Assembly (NCBI GenBank): GCA_051294375.1 | Contig: CM119270.1 | Coordinates: 19,223,572-19,287,571, forward strand | Length of the DNA stretch: 64,000 nucleotides | Source: Paraspadella gotoi | Taxonomy: Eukaryota > Chaetognatha | Reading direction: 5' to 3' | Part shown: one piece after another, positions 32,358-43,691 of the stretch | Numbering within the stretch: the stretch's first letter is position 1 | Layout of the letters: each line of letters begins with the position of its first letter | The notes under the pieces: model-generated | Told to the model about the DNA's origin: nothing | Databases searched by the model: none | The model's input: only the letters and a program-made list of their open reading frames with translations | Program-made: the position numbers and the translations under genes

Positions 32358-33084
32358 AGTATTTTTTCTTATATAAAAAAACAAATTATGGGAATTAAAT
32401 TGATATAATTCGTTTTAATGATTGATAAATATAAAAATTTAACAATGGTGAAAATATAACTAGAAAACTAATTTAAAACACTGTGCATATTTATCATCTG
32501 ACAAAGGTAAAAAGGTTCAATGGTTTCAACGGTCACAAAAAGCCGGCTAAATCTTTTCCACGTAACAATTTCACGTGAAGACCTGCCCATGAAATCGCTA
32601 TTTTTTTTTTTGCCCGATGAACTTAGATAGGAATTAGGACCCGGAGGTTATGAGAAAAAAAGGTTTGAGTCATGGAATCAGCCCAGCTTTTATCAACCGA
32701 TTAGAAAACTAGCGAGTTTTTTTTGGCAATCTGATTGTTTAAGTTGGCAATCGGCGAGACTCGGTTAGAGACTTTAGTGTTTATTGTTTACCAATCGCTA
32801 ACTTTTATTTCCTCATAGTTGTCTATTATTGAGCATCTCTACTAATTTGGCAAAAACATTAAGACTATCAAGCGATTGTTCAGTATCTCTACTAATTCAA
32901 CAAAAAACAGTAATACTAACAATCGAAATCTTTTTTCTCAAGTATCTCCGTCGATTTAATCACAAGATTCAGATTAAAAACAGATTTAATCACAGGATTC
33001 CGATTAAAACACTCGAGTTCGCTTCGCTTATCCTTATCACTGATGGCTAGAAGGTAAAAACATATATCTCTCATGTTTATCTTT
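32358..33084. other. Intergenic DNA without a visible gene
   Basis: AT-rich. Contains a short direct repeat (AGATTTAATCACA(A/G)GATTC near 32955-33000) and GTATCTCTACTAATT repeats near 32833-32900. No supportable ORF. Confidence 0.5.
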
Positions 33085-33985
33085 TGTCTTTCAACAACTA
33101 GATTGCGCTTTATTCGCGAGTGATGTCTCTGGCTACCGATAGAAAAAACAAAATATTAAACTCGATCTTTACCTTCAAATATTCATTGTAATTATTGTTA
33201 TAAAATACAAGACCATTTAATTTCTACAAATGATGAAGGATTTAAAGAAACATTCGGGGATTCTCTTCAAGAATCCCCGAATGTTTCACATTCATAAGTT
33301 CCAGGCGTGATTGTTTACATCCAGTTTTTCATTTATATGCTTTGTTTCGTTAATTGAATTAGGAGTGAGTCACAATACACAGAATTCTTTTTTATTAAAT
33401 CGAATTCAGATGGCTAATAAGATAATTTTAATTATGATACTAATTACGAAAAATCTGAAATCTTTCATAAAACATTCTCAGTCGCAAGAAAGAAAAATGC
33501 AGCAAATGTTGAAATAGCGAGAGTGACGTCATCTTTAATGCTAAAGTGGTGACGTATTTTGATGACGTTATAACAGAAATTGATGACATAATATAGGAGT
33601 GTTTTAATGACGTAATAGCCAAAGGTAATGACGTCATAACCGAAGGTGACCTTGGCAAAGTGATGGCGTATTTTGGTGACGTCATAACAGGGAAGTGATG
33701 ACGTCATGACCGGAAGTGATGACGTCATGACCGGAAATGATGACGTCATAACCGGATGTGATGACGTCATGACCGGAAGTGAAAACGTCATGACCGGAAG
33801 CGATGACGTCATAACCGGAAGTGATGACGTCATAACCGAAAATGATGACGTCATGACCGGAAGTGGTGACGTCATGACTGGAAGTGATGACGTCATGACC
33901 GGAAGTGATGACGTCATAACCGGAAGTGATGACGTCATGACCGGAAGTGATGACGTCATGACCGGAAGTGATGACGTCATCTGCG
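33085..33985 (-). repeat. Right arm of long inverted repeat
   Basis: Reverse complement of 6148-6725 with extra CRE units. It includes the hairpin at 33247-33297, the AGGAGTGAGTCACAATACAC segment, the AAACATTCTCAGTCGCAAGAA segment, and the degenerate CRE zone 33520-33690. Confidence 0.75.
33247..33297. repeat. Palindrome, right-arm counterpart
   Basis: GAAACATTCGGGGATTC, a short loop (TCTTCAA region), then GAATCCCCGAATGTTTC. It corresponds to the left-arm hairpin at 6550-6588 but with GGGG/CCCC instead of GGG/CCC: a compensated pair of changes that keeps pairing. Confidence 0.8.
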
Positions 33986-33990
33986 CCTGA
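33697..33990. promoter_or_regulatory. Tandem CRE + ETS-like 21-bp array, right (14 units)
   Basis: Fourteen units of 21 bp, consensus GATGACGTCATGACCGGAAGT. Almost all keep a perfect TGACGTCA; one unit has AAACGTCA. Unit length of exactly 7 codons creates an artificial ORF of repeating MTGSDDV. Unit-to-unit differences are single bases, so expansion is recent or homogenised. Confidence 0.8.
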
Positions 33991-34463
33991 AAGCTTGTTT
34001 TTCTATCTCTTACATCTATATTTAGAATTTAAACTCATGATACAATTTTGACTTGTCCCAGAGTGATTTAGATTTATATCAATTGTGAAATCCAACTCGC
34101 GAAATTATTGACGTGATTCCAACTTATGACCTTTTTAAGACTCCCGGCGTCGAAAAAATACTAATCTGTTTTATTGATTGATTAATTAATATATATATAT
34201 ATATATTAATCATCGTTTTATTTCAGGTCGTGATTGTCAGTTGGTATTTTTAGTTAAATTCCGAAAATAAATTATACATAATTTTTTTCGCATTTAGGCA
34301 TTATTTTAAATATATTTTCCTAGTATTTTTATAACATCCCTTTGTCGAATTAAGCTAGCATAATAGTTAGCCTAATAGCCTTTTAAAATCCTATTTTTAG
34401 AAATCCTCCTCTTTCATTACCCATCTTTTCCTCACCAATTTTACCCCCCGCCCCATAATTAAC

Positions 34464-35054
34464 TTACCCCATCGTCTCGATCTTAACTTCCCCGCGACAA
34501 TCGACGCGCAGACCTCCGCGCGGGTAAGTCTCCCCCGCAGCTACTTCCCTCTCGTCGACTGTCAAGTAACAAACTTTCCCCGCCTGAGATTCGCTCTCGT
34601 CGAAACATCGGCTTCTCTTTTTATTCAATTCTTTGTCGTAGCAAAATTGGATCATCGGGTAATAAGGCAAGAGATAATCGGGTAATCGACATTCTTCGAA
34701 AGAGTTTTCCAAGACGAACGGCATCATGTTGACGCGAATCCCCGTCGGCGGAGGAAATTGGACCGCGTATTCTTGATCCGCGCGACGCGTCAATTTCGCG
34801 AAAAAGATGAGCGTGTCTTCCTCGTTCGACTTTCGACCGTACCACGGTTCGCACAATTTCTCCAACAAATCCCCGTACATTTCCACGGAAAAGTATTTGA
34901 CGTGTCTGCGCCATCGGGACTCGTTGGTGGCCAGAGTGACGATGGCGTCGACGAGGTGGGGCGTGCCGCGGAGAAGAGAGAGGGCGCTGTCGTCGTCGGC
35001 GACGCCTGAGTGGATGAGAGAGCAGACGACGGAGGGATGAAGGGGAGACGCCAT
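34464..35054 (-). CDS. Intact 196-residue orphan ORF
   Basis: A single-exon frame from ATG 35054 to TAA 34464. It is GC-richer than the surroundings, with balanced amino-acid composition, and no low complexity. It begins MASPLHPSVVCSLIHSG, has a WRRHVKYFSVEMYGDLLEKL helix, FFAKLTRRADQEYAVQFPPP, and LPDYLLPYYPMIQFCYDKE. No transmembrane segment or known catalytic motif is visible to me. It lies 0.5 kb outside the right inverted-repeat arm. GC bias and lack of frameshift make it the most credible intact protein gene in the window; the family is unknown. Confidence 0.65.
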   Translation of the reverse strand: MASPLHPSVVCSLIHSGVADDDSALSLLRGTPHLVDAIVTLATNESRWRRHVKYFSVEMYGDLLEKLCEPWYGRKSNEEDTLIFFAKLTRRADQEYAVQFPPPTGIRVNMMPFVLENSFEECRLPDYLLPYYPMIQFCYDKELNKKRSRCFDESESQAGKVCYLTVDEREVAAGETYPRGGLRVDCRGEVKIETMG

Positions 35055-35856
35055 CTTGGTTTTTGTGGTTTTAAATATTTTTTAAATTAGATTTTTATTT
35101 AGCATTAATACGAGATCAGTCACGATTAAAACAATCTGTTCCACTACAGTTACAGGTCTCGAACCTAAGATCTTTGAAGGAAAAGGTTTTACCTCTGGCC
35201 CCTAAGAGGCGATATGGACGGCGAGCAGATTCTCAGTTTGCTCAACATTAATCTGGAGATTCACGTAATAACGAAATGAAGAGCTTAGGAGGAAAAGTAG
35301 CTCGAACAGGTTTAGGGAAACATAAAAATCAGTTTCTAAGCATTAAATTTTATTTTTTAGGGCTACTGTCGCTCGCAATTTTTATGACACTTTTCATTAT
35401 ATGTTTAGTCATTAAAATGAAATGAAAATACGTAATTAAAAAGTTTAATATATTATTCATGAATTGCGAAAACCAAAAATTGGTTCGGAATTAAGATTTT
35501 AATTTTTAATTAATTAATTAATTAATTAATTAATTAATTTTTTTAACTTGAGAAGTGTTATGAAAATAGTACTTAAGATCAAAAGCTTTTTGATGGAACC
35601 GATCATGCGATCGATCAAAAAAAAAAAAAAAGAACGAAATAGGACCAGTTTTCTTTTCAACGCCACTTTTCCGATTGACTATTATATACCATATCTTGTT
35701 TTATATTGACAAAGTCGTTAGGTTCCGAACTCGAACCAGTTTGACAAGTTTGAGAATTGTTGTGTCGGTGAAAGTCGGTCGCACGATTTTGCAGCAAAAT
35801 TTATCGAAAAAAAAGTCATTAAAAATATATTTAATGAAACATCTATAATGAATACT

Positions 35857-36467
35857 AAGGCGTAGTGAAAGTTACATACGAAAATTCTAAAAAGTCAATT
35901 ATGAACAACATACCATCAGTGAACATTAATTTGTAAAAAAAATAATTTTATGTTTTTTAATTTTCGCAGTAGGCCTATATTTATATATAGTACTATCTTT
36001 ATAAAATTGAAAAATTTCAAAATAAGCTTTTCTTAATTTTGATTGCAGATTTGAATTCCTCGTCAAAAGTTAATAAAAGAAAATATAAATCATTTTTAAA
36101 AATTCTTTCATTAAGTGGGTTAAAAATTAAAAAAACTATATTATATATATAAAAAGTTAATTTTCAGCTTAAAATATAGCTTTTTCTAATTTTTGACCCA
36201 CTTAATGAAGGATTTTTTCAAAAAGAGTTATATTTCTTTTACCAACTTTTTAAGACGAATCCAAATCTGCAAAAAAATCTTAGGAAAAACTGTTTTGAAA
36301 TTTTAACATTTTATTGGTTTAGTACTAGTATAAATATGGCCTACTGCGTAAATTGTAAAATTTATTATGAATTTTTTGATTACATAAATGTTCATTAATA
36401 TAATGTTGTTCGTTCCTCACTTTTAGAATTCTAATTAAAGTTAAATTTAGAAATTTTACTACGCCTT
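35857..36467. mobile_element. Foldback MITE (611 bp) with 10-bp target-site duplication
   Basis: Termini AAGGCGTAGT...ACTACGCCTT are inverted, and the two halves are imperfect inverted repeats of nearly 300 bp each (for example TTCATTAAGTGGGTTAAAAATTA against TAATTTTTGACCCACTTAATGAA). The element is flanked on both sides by AATGAATACT (35847-35856 and 36468-36477). A 9-10-bp duplication with long inverted arms suits Mutator-type MITEs, though the superfamily is uncertain. No coding capacity. Confidence 0.75.
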
Positions 36468-36775
36468 AATGAATACTCATTCACGTATGAACTTTAGATC
36501 GATTAAATTAACAGAAAAAGCCCATTCGAGAAACTACTTGGAACCATTAGGGAAGACCTTCGTACATGCCCAAGAGCGGTTTTTAAATTTTTTCCAAAGC
36601 AAGTTTTTGAGAAAATTTAATTTAAAAAAATTTAAAAAATTTTAGTAAAAAATAATTTAAACAAAATTCATGTACGACTGTATTTAAGATAAGGAAGTAA
36701 AATTAGGTATTCATCCTGATGTATTTTTCAAGACCTTTCGGATGAACCTATTTTCATCGTTGTACGATGCATTAC

Positions 36776-36792
36776 TTATGAAATTGGTACAA

Positions 36793-36835
<43 letters not shown>

Positions 36836-37253
36836 TATCAGCAGATGAATTTTGGTTAATCCTCAGGAGTTCAAACATATCATATTATCCTCATTGTATT
36901 GATAATAATTTTCGTGACATTTATGAAGAATACTATATGCGCTTTTGTTTTATAAAATTATTCATCACGAGCGCGTGAGATGTCGCTATGCATGCGATTT
37001 ACCGGCGAGGGAAGTTAAGGTAAACAAAACGACAAAATATTAACGAGCAAAATAATCTAATATTAATGCGAAACGTTCGAAAACTATTTTAATTCTTTAT
37101 TTTTAAAGTATTTCAAAGTTTTTTGAATTTTTTAAAAACTCTGTAATGGAGAGAATTATAAAAAAATGACATAGCCTGGCAAATATGGGGAAAGATAGCA
37201 TATTTATTAAATAAATGGATAAATTTTATATATAGGTTGTACCAATTTCATAA
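36776..37253. mobile_element. Short inverted-repeat element (about 478 bp)
   Basis: The 19-bp terminus TTATGAAATTGGTACAACC at 36776-36794 is repeated exactly in reverse at 37235-37253. The interior begins with an (AT)n tract. A similar single end (GTACCAATTTCATAA) occurs at 38752-38766. No coding frame; no obvious target-site duplication. Confidence 0.55.
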
Positions 37254-37784
37254 AGGCAAAAGGAAAAGATGAAATAAAAGAAAAGCTAAGAATATATTAT
37301 AATGTGTTATGTTATCGATATAAGATAAACGAGTAAATGAAAATAATGGGAGAGGAAAAGGAAAGGAATGGATGGGAATTAAAGAGGGGAAGGCTAAAAG
37401 GAAAGGAAGGGGAGAAGGAGGAGGAGGAGGAAGAGGAGGAAGGAGGAAGATTGGGCGTCGCTCTCGTCAGAAATTGTGACCCAGAGGTTTTCTTATCTTT
37501 ATTCATTCCTCTCAATCTCTTCCGACTCTGTCTCCCTACGGGTTTGTCCTTTGCGAGAGCGAGAGTGAGAGCAAGTGGGGAGATAGAGAAAGAAAGTGTG
37601 TGAGAGTGAAAGCGACACGCAGTGTGAGACTTAAAGGAAGTTAGTTAAAGAGGAAGAGTTTAAGAGAGAAAGAAAGAAAGAAAGAAAAAAAGAAAGAAAG
37701 AAAATAAGAAAGAAAGAAAGGAAGCAAGAAAGAAAAAGAAGAAAGCAAGAAAGAAAAAAAATAAAGAAAGAGAGAAAGAAAAGA

Positions 37785-37834
<50 letters not shown>

Positions 37835-38039
37835 TGGAGTCGTGTTTCTTCAAATTGGGTTCTATTCTTCCTCCCGTCTTGGGACCCATTATTGAAACGG
37901 TAACTTGGTTTCCAAACTTCCGTCTCGCAGAAGATTCTTCTTTCTTTACAAAAGGCCGAGATCCGCCTCAATGCTTTGTCTGCGGTATTTTTCTTACTGC
38001 CAAAAGCTGTATTTTTTTGTCTCTGCAGCATTTACTAAA
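37254..38039. repeat. Purine-rich tract: (GGA)n, (GAAA)n and (GA)n
   Basis: GGA-rich DNA at 37400-37450, GAAA-type repeats at 37661-37790 and a pure (GA)n to 37830. ORFs here encode only Ser/Leu/Phe or Glu/Arg runs and are rejected. Confidence 0.7.
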
Positions 38040-38188
38040 AAAGCTACAAGCATCTTGGTTCTTCTTGTTATCTTTAATAAGACGTTTCTCTCTAAATATT
38101 TTATTATACCATTTCAATTCCCAAATTTTCTTCTAAATGTGTTTTTCGGTTGCATTCTCTCTTTCTCTCTCTCTCTCTCTCTCCTCTC

Positions 38189-38240
<52 letters not shown>

Positions 38241-38500
38241 TTTTTTTTTTTCTCATCAATCGCCATCTCTACTCTCTTTGTGCAAATTCTCTTTCTTCTT
38301 CAAATGCCTGGACTTACTTTTTCCACTGACCCTCGTTTTCAAAAAAAGTCGCTTTCTTCATTCTCGTCGTCGTCATCATCGTCGTCGTGGTCGTCGTCGA
38401 AAGCGTCATGGTCCGTATCGTCATCGCAGTCAACGTCGTCGTCGTCGTCGTCGNNNNNNNNNNCGTCGTCGTCGTCGTCGTCGTCCTCATAAGCGTCGCT
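38040..38500. repeat. Partial copy of the 39.94-kb tandem unit
   Basis: Matches 39960-40440 from GGTTCTTCTTGTTAT through the CT tract and ATGCCTGGACTTACTTTTTCC to the CGT/TCG-repeat, which is interrupted by a 10-N gap at 38454-38463. Confidence 0.65.
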
Positions 38501-39453
38501 CCGTGTTGTTTCTTGTCAAAGTTTGTTATTCTAACCTGAGAGGAAACGGCGTCGGGGCGAAGGAAAGTAAGTTAAGTTTTTTTTTTGAGGAAAGTTAATG
38601 GAAAATTTCGAAATTGGATTTTCTGGTTTTAAACTCGCTTGGACTGTTATATATTATACAATTAAATACATATTTTAATTCTGTGAGAAAAATCCAAAGA
38701 TTGTTTAAAAGACGAAAAAAAAACTTAAGTGAGTGGTCATTTTATACGGCCGTACCAATTTCATAATTTTTTTTTTAAAAGAAACCAGACTTGGGGGTTT
38801 CTCCAGCCCACAAGGTGGTTTACGGCCGTGCTCACGCTTACCGCAGGGGAGGCAACATGTGGTGGTCATAAGCCACCGAGTCGCGGCTGAAGGTGTCATG
38901 CTTATAATATTACATAAAGTGATAAGTTATAAGCTATTAGTTACTGCTATAGGTTATAGGCGGGGTGAACCTATACAATGCCCGACTAAAAGATTAAGAC
39001 GAAAGAAACATAGAAAGATAGAAAGAATAAAAGCAAGACAGAGAGATAAAACAAAAGAAAGAAAGAAAAACCCAAAAGAAAGAAAAAGAAAGAAAGAAAG
39101 AATCCGGCTTGAGTCTGGTCGGGGATCGATCGGCGGACGGGCCCATAATTCAAGGGAATCCAATAAATATTAAGGAGAAAATCCGAAAGAACATGAAAAG
39201 AAAAAAAGGGAAAAAAAGGAAAAAAAGGGAAAAAAAAGGAGCGAAGATTGGAGAGAGAATCTTTAGACGAAGAGTGTAAATCACTCAAAAATAGAAAGCA
39301 CAGAGAGAAAGAGATGAGAGAGAGATGAGAGAGGAGCGAGAGAGAGAGAGAGAGAGAGAGAGATGAGAGAGAGACGAGAGGAGAGAGAGAGGAGGGGGGG
39401 GTGAGCGAGATAAAAATGCTGCCATTTAAGTTAGCAATAAGAAGATCGGAGAG

Positions 39454-39491
<38 letters not shown>

Positions 39492-39728
39492 AGAGAGAGA
39501 CGAGAGGAGAGAGATGGAGAAGAGAGAGAGAGAGAGAGAAAGAACAGAGAGAAAAACAAAGAGGGATAGAGAGAGGGAGTGGGGTTTTCTTTTCTTCTGA
39601 CAAACGCAGCTTTTTACGGAATGGCTTTTAACACGCAATAGTTTTGTTGGAGGCGGGGAACGTTGTCTTCGTCGTCGTCTCCGGTATCGTCGTTTTTGTC
39701 GTCGTTGTCGGTGTCGTCGTCATCGTCA

Positions 39729-39767
<39 letters not shown>

Positions 39768-39935
39768 TCGTCTCCGAATCAAGTTTCTCCCTGCAAATTC
39801 TTTGGGTGATTCCGAATTAACAATGAAACGGAAGTTTTGAAATTATTTGTTTTCCCGAATTAACTTTTTGACACGCATGGTTACACGCATTCCTCCTTAC
39901 CTGTAGGTCCTACTAGACTCTACTGTGTAGGGATT

Positions 39936-40974
39936 TATCACATTGCTTACAAGCAATCTCTGGTTCTTCTTGTTATTGCTTTAATAAGACGTTTCTCTCT
40001 AGAATATTTTATTATAACCATTTCAATTCCGCAAATTTTCTTCTAATGTGTTTTTCGGTTGCATTTCTCTTTCCTTTCTCTCTCTCTCTGTATCTCTCTA
40101 TCTCTGATCTCTCTCATCTCCTCATCTCTCTCTCTCTCTCCTCTCTCATCAGTCTCTCCTTTTTTTTTTTCTGCATCAATCGGCATCTCCTACTCTCTCT
40201 GTGTCAACATTCCTCTTCTTCTTCAAAATGCCTAGACTTACTTTTTCCACTGACGCCTCGTTTTCAAAAAAAAAGTCGCTTTCTTTATTCTCAGTCGTCG
40301 TCATCATCGTCGTCGTGGTCGTCGTCGAAAGCGTCATGGTCCACGAATCGTCTTCCAGGTTATCGTCGTTTGTTCGTCGTTGTCGGTCGTCGTCGTCATC
40401 GTCATCGTCTCGTCGTCGTTTCGTCCGTCGTCGTCATCGTCGTCGTCATTCGTCTCCGAATCAAGTTTCTCCTGCAAATTTCTTTGGGTGATTCGAATTA
40501 ACAATGAAAACGGAAGTTTTGGAAAATTATTTTGTTGCCCGAATTAACTTTTGACACGCATGGTTACACGCATTCTTCCTTACCTGTAGGGTCTACTAGA
40601 CTCTACTGTGTAGGGATATGATTTTATGGTTCCTAAACAATGGACGCTATGTTTTATGACGAACCTGCTCGTCGGCGCCGTATCTTGTATTTCGTCTCTT
40701 GTCAGATTTTCGAAAAAGGGGGTTTGTTATATTATGTCAGTGCTTTCCTCTGCATTTAAATTGCAGAGAGAAGTATCATTAAATGGTATCGTTCTAGAAT
40801 TATCATCAAAAACAACAATGAAAACTTGCACTGAGTACCATTGAATATGACCATCGAAAAGAAAAACAAAGCAAAAAGAGCAAACGAGTATAAACTCGAT
40901 TAGATGAAGAGACTTTGTTTTGTCCGGAGATTTCCCGCCTTTTGAGACTAAAGCTCTTTCCTTTGGTACGAGGC

Positions 40975-41010
<36 letters not shown>

Positions 41011-41018
41011 CTATCCTA

Positions 41019-41085
<67 letters not shown>

Positions 41086-42563
41086 TCTCTCGCCTGGTGT
41101 TTACTTTTTATCGCGCCTCCCACTCTCGGCTTTCCTCGCGCTTAATGATCTTCATTCCTCACCGTTCTCCGCCGCTGCGGTCTCCATTTCCTTACCCATA
41201 CCTTACCCCCTCCTCCCTCTCTCTCTCTTCTTTCTCTCTGTTTCTATTCCTCCCCAATTCTCTGTCGTTCGTTCTTCTTTGGCCTTCCTCTTTTTACCCT
41301 TTTATTCTCACTCTCTCCTTTTTCACTATATTCCTTTTTTCACCCTTACCTGACTCTCTTTCTCAAACTTACCTATTGATTCCATGGTTTTCCCTTCTTC
41401 TCTCCTCTTCCTCTTCTTTTTATCTCTTGGATCTCTTTCCCAACTCTATTTTTCATATTTTCAATTTTTCATTTCCTTCATGTATTTCTTACCTTCCTTG
41501 TGTCTACTATTTAATTGGTATAAACCAATATAAATCTTTCCATTCATTAGATAATTAACCTATCTTGCCCCTGACTTTGAATAGGCCATGTGCGTTAAGG
41601 CCTTTATCCCTCTCACACTCTAATAACATAGTAAGCAAGTCACTGCAAGCTTTAAATCAAACTCTCACAGACTCGTTTGTTCACTCCCACAGTACCTGGC
41701 TTCCCTATCCTGCAATATTATATATTGTTTAAGTATTAGTATTAGTGTTAGTATTAGTAATTAGTATTGTACTCTCGATCATTCACTTACCTTCTTAATC
41801 CTTTCCTTCCTCCTTCATCTTTNNNNNNNNNNNNNNNNNNNNNNNNNGCTTCCTCACCTTTGAATAACCCCTTTCCCCAGTTTTTCTCAAACGCCGCCAA
41901 AGGATCTAGATTTCAACCTTCCCTAGAGACTCGTAATTCATCCAGCGAGCGCTCGCCTAGATACAACAACAACGGAAAGCGCTTAGTTTTTACGCCTCGG
42001 CGAAAGATAAATCATTAAAAACTGAGTAAAGATTCTTTCAGCAGCACCCATATTCTTTCTACATCCACTGGCCTCTCGAATCGAGAATCCCGAAAACTAC
42101 AGATCGGTCTTATTTTCCCAAAACGCCCCTTTCCGTCTTAAATTCGAAATTAAATTAGTTTTTAAGTTAAGAAAAAATGATAATAAATTAATGTTAAGGA
42201 TTAAGTTAGTAATTACTTAGGGTTAGGATTTAGAGTTAAAAATAGGTTATGAGTTGGGTCAAAGGATACTATTAAGAATTAAAATTAATTTTAATAATTA
42301 AGTAATCGAGATGAGGCTCTCTTGGAAAAGACAGCCTAAATATATACGAGAAGGCTAAGCGCTCGAGAAGCTATTTCTCGATGAAGCGCCCGTTTGTATC
42401 TAAGCTCCTGCCCGCGAGATGTCTCTCCACGCAGTTTTCGTATCTTGTACCAGACTTTCATTGTTCTTCTGTTTGTTTGGTTTCGAGTGGCCTCTTCTTG
42501 TCTTTTGTTTGTTTTCGTTTTTCCCTCTTGGACGTATCGGCCAATAGAGAGGGTGTGATTGGT
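39936..42563. repeat. Direct tandem duplication, copy 1 (2.63 kb)
   Basis: Starts at TTTATCACATTGCTTACAAG and is followed head-to-tail by copy 2 at 42564. Contents: CT tracts, TCG trinucleotide repeats, an AT-rich hairpin CTGCATTTAAATTGCAG, a long (CT)n, and CCATATAAATC-like segments. A 25-N gap lies at 41823-41847. No gene is visible. Confidence 0.75.
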
Positions 42564-43657
42564 TTATCACATTGCTTACAAGCAATCTCTGGTTCTTCTT
42601 GTTATTGCTTTAATAAGACGTTTCTCTCTAGAATATTTTATTATAACCATTTCAATTCCGCAAATTTTCTTCTAATGTGTTTTTCGGTTGCATTTCTCTT
42701 TCCTTTCTCTCTCTCTCTGTATCTCTCTATCTCTGATCTCTCTCATCTCCTCATCTCTCTCTCTCTCTCCTCTCTCATCAGTCTCTCCTTTTTTTTTTTC
42801 TGCATCAATCGGCATCTCCTACTCTCTCTGTGTCAACATTCCTCTTCTTCTTCAAAATGCCTAGACTTACTTTTTCCACTGACGCCTCGTTTTCAAAAAA
42901 AAAGTCGCTTTCTTTATTCTCAGTCGTCGTCATCATCGTCGTCGTGGTCGTCGTCGAAAGCGTCATGGTCCACGAATCGTCTTCCAGGTTATCGTCGTTG
43001 TCGTCGTTGTCGTCGTCGTCGTCATCGTCATCGCTCGTCGTCGTCGTCCGTCGTCGTCATCGTCGTCGTCATCGTCTCCGAATCAAGTTTCTCCCTGCAA
43101 ATTGCTTTCGGGTGATTCGATTAAGCAATGAAAACGGAAAGTTTTTGGAAAATTATTTGTATGCGACCGAATTAACTTTGACACGCATGGTTATCACGCA
43201 TTCTCCTTACCTGTAGGTCCTACTAGACTCTACTGTGTAGGGATATGATTTTATGGTTCCTAAACAATGGACGCTATGTTTATGACGAACCTGTGTCGGC
43301 GCCGTAATCTGTATTTCGTCTCTTGTCAGATTTTCGAAAAAGGGGGTTTGTTATATTATGTCAGTGCTTTCCTCTGCATTTAAATGCAGAGAGAAGTATC
43401 ATTAAATGGTATCGTTCTAGAATTATCATCAAAAACAACAATGAAAACTTGCACTGAGTACCATTGAATATGACATCGAAAGAAAAACAAAAGCAAAAAG
43501 AGCAAACGAGTATAAACTCGATTAGATGAGAGGACTTTGTTTGTCCGGAGATTTCCCGCCTTTGAGGACTAAGCTCTTTCCTTGGTAGAGCCTCTCTCTC
43601 TCTCTCTCTCTTCTCTATCTCTCTCTCCTCACTATCTCTCTCTCTCTCTCTCTCTCT

Positions 43658-43691
<34 letters not shown>

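Noticed and set aside
6148-33985. Assigning the cluster to a named virus family (for example nimavirus or adintovirus)
   Set aside because: No capsid, packaging ATPase, protease, integrase or complete polymerase is recognisable, so a named family cannot be supported from sequence alone.
33706-33990. ORF of repeating MTGSDDV heptads
   Set aside because: The repeat unit is 21 bp, so any frame stays open by chance; the DNA is a CRE/ETS-site array.
35155-35230. tRNA-like box B (GGTTCGAGACC) on the minus strand
   Set aside because: No box A, acceptor stem or anticodon arm could be matched; at best a tRNA-derived fragment.
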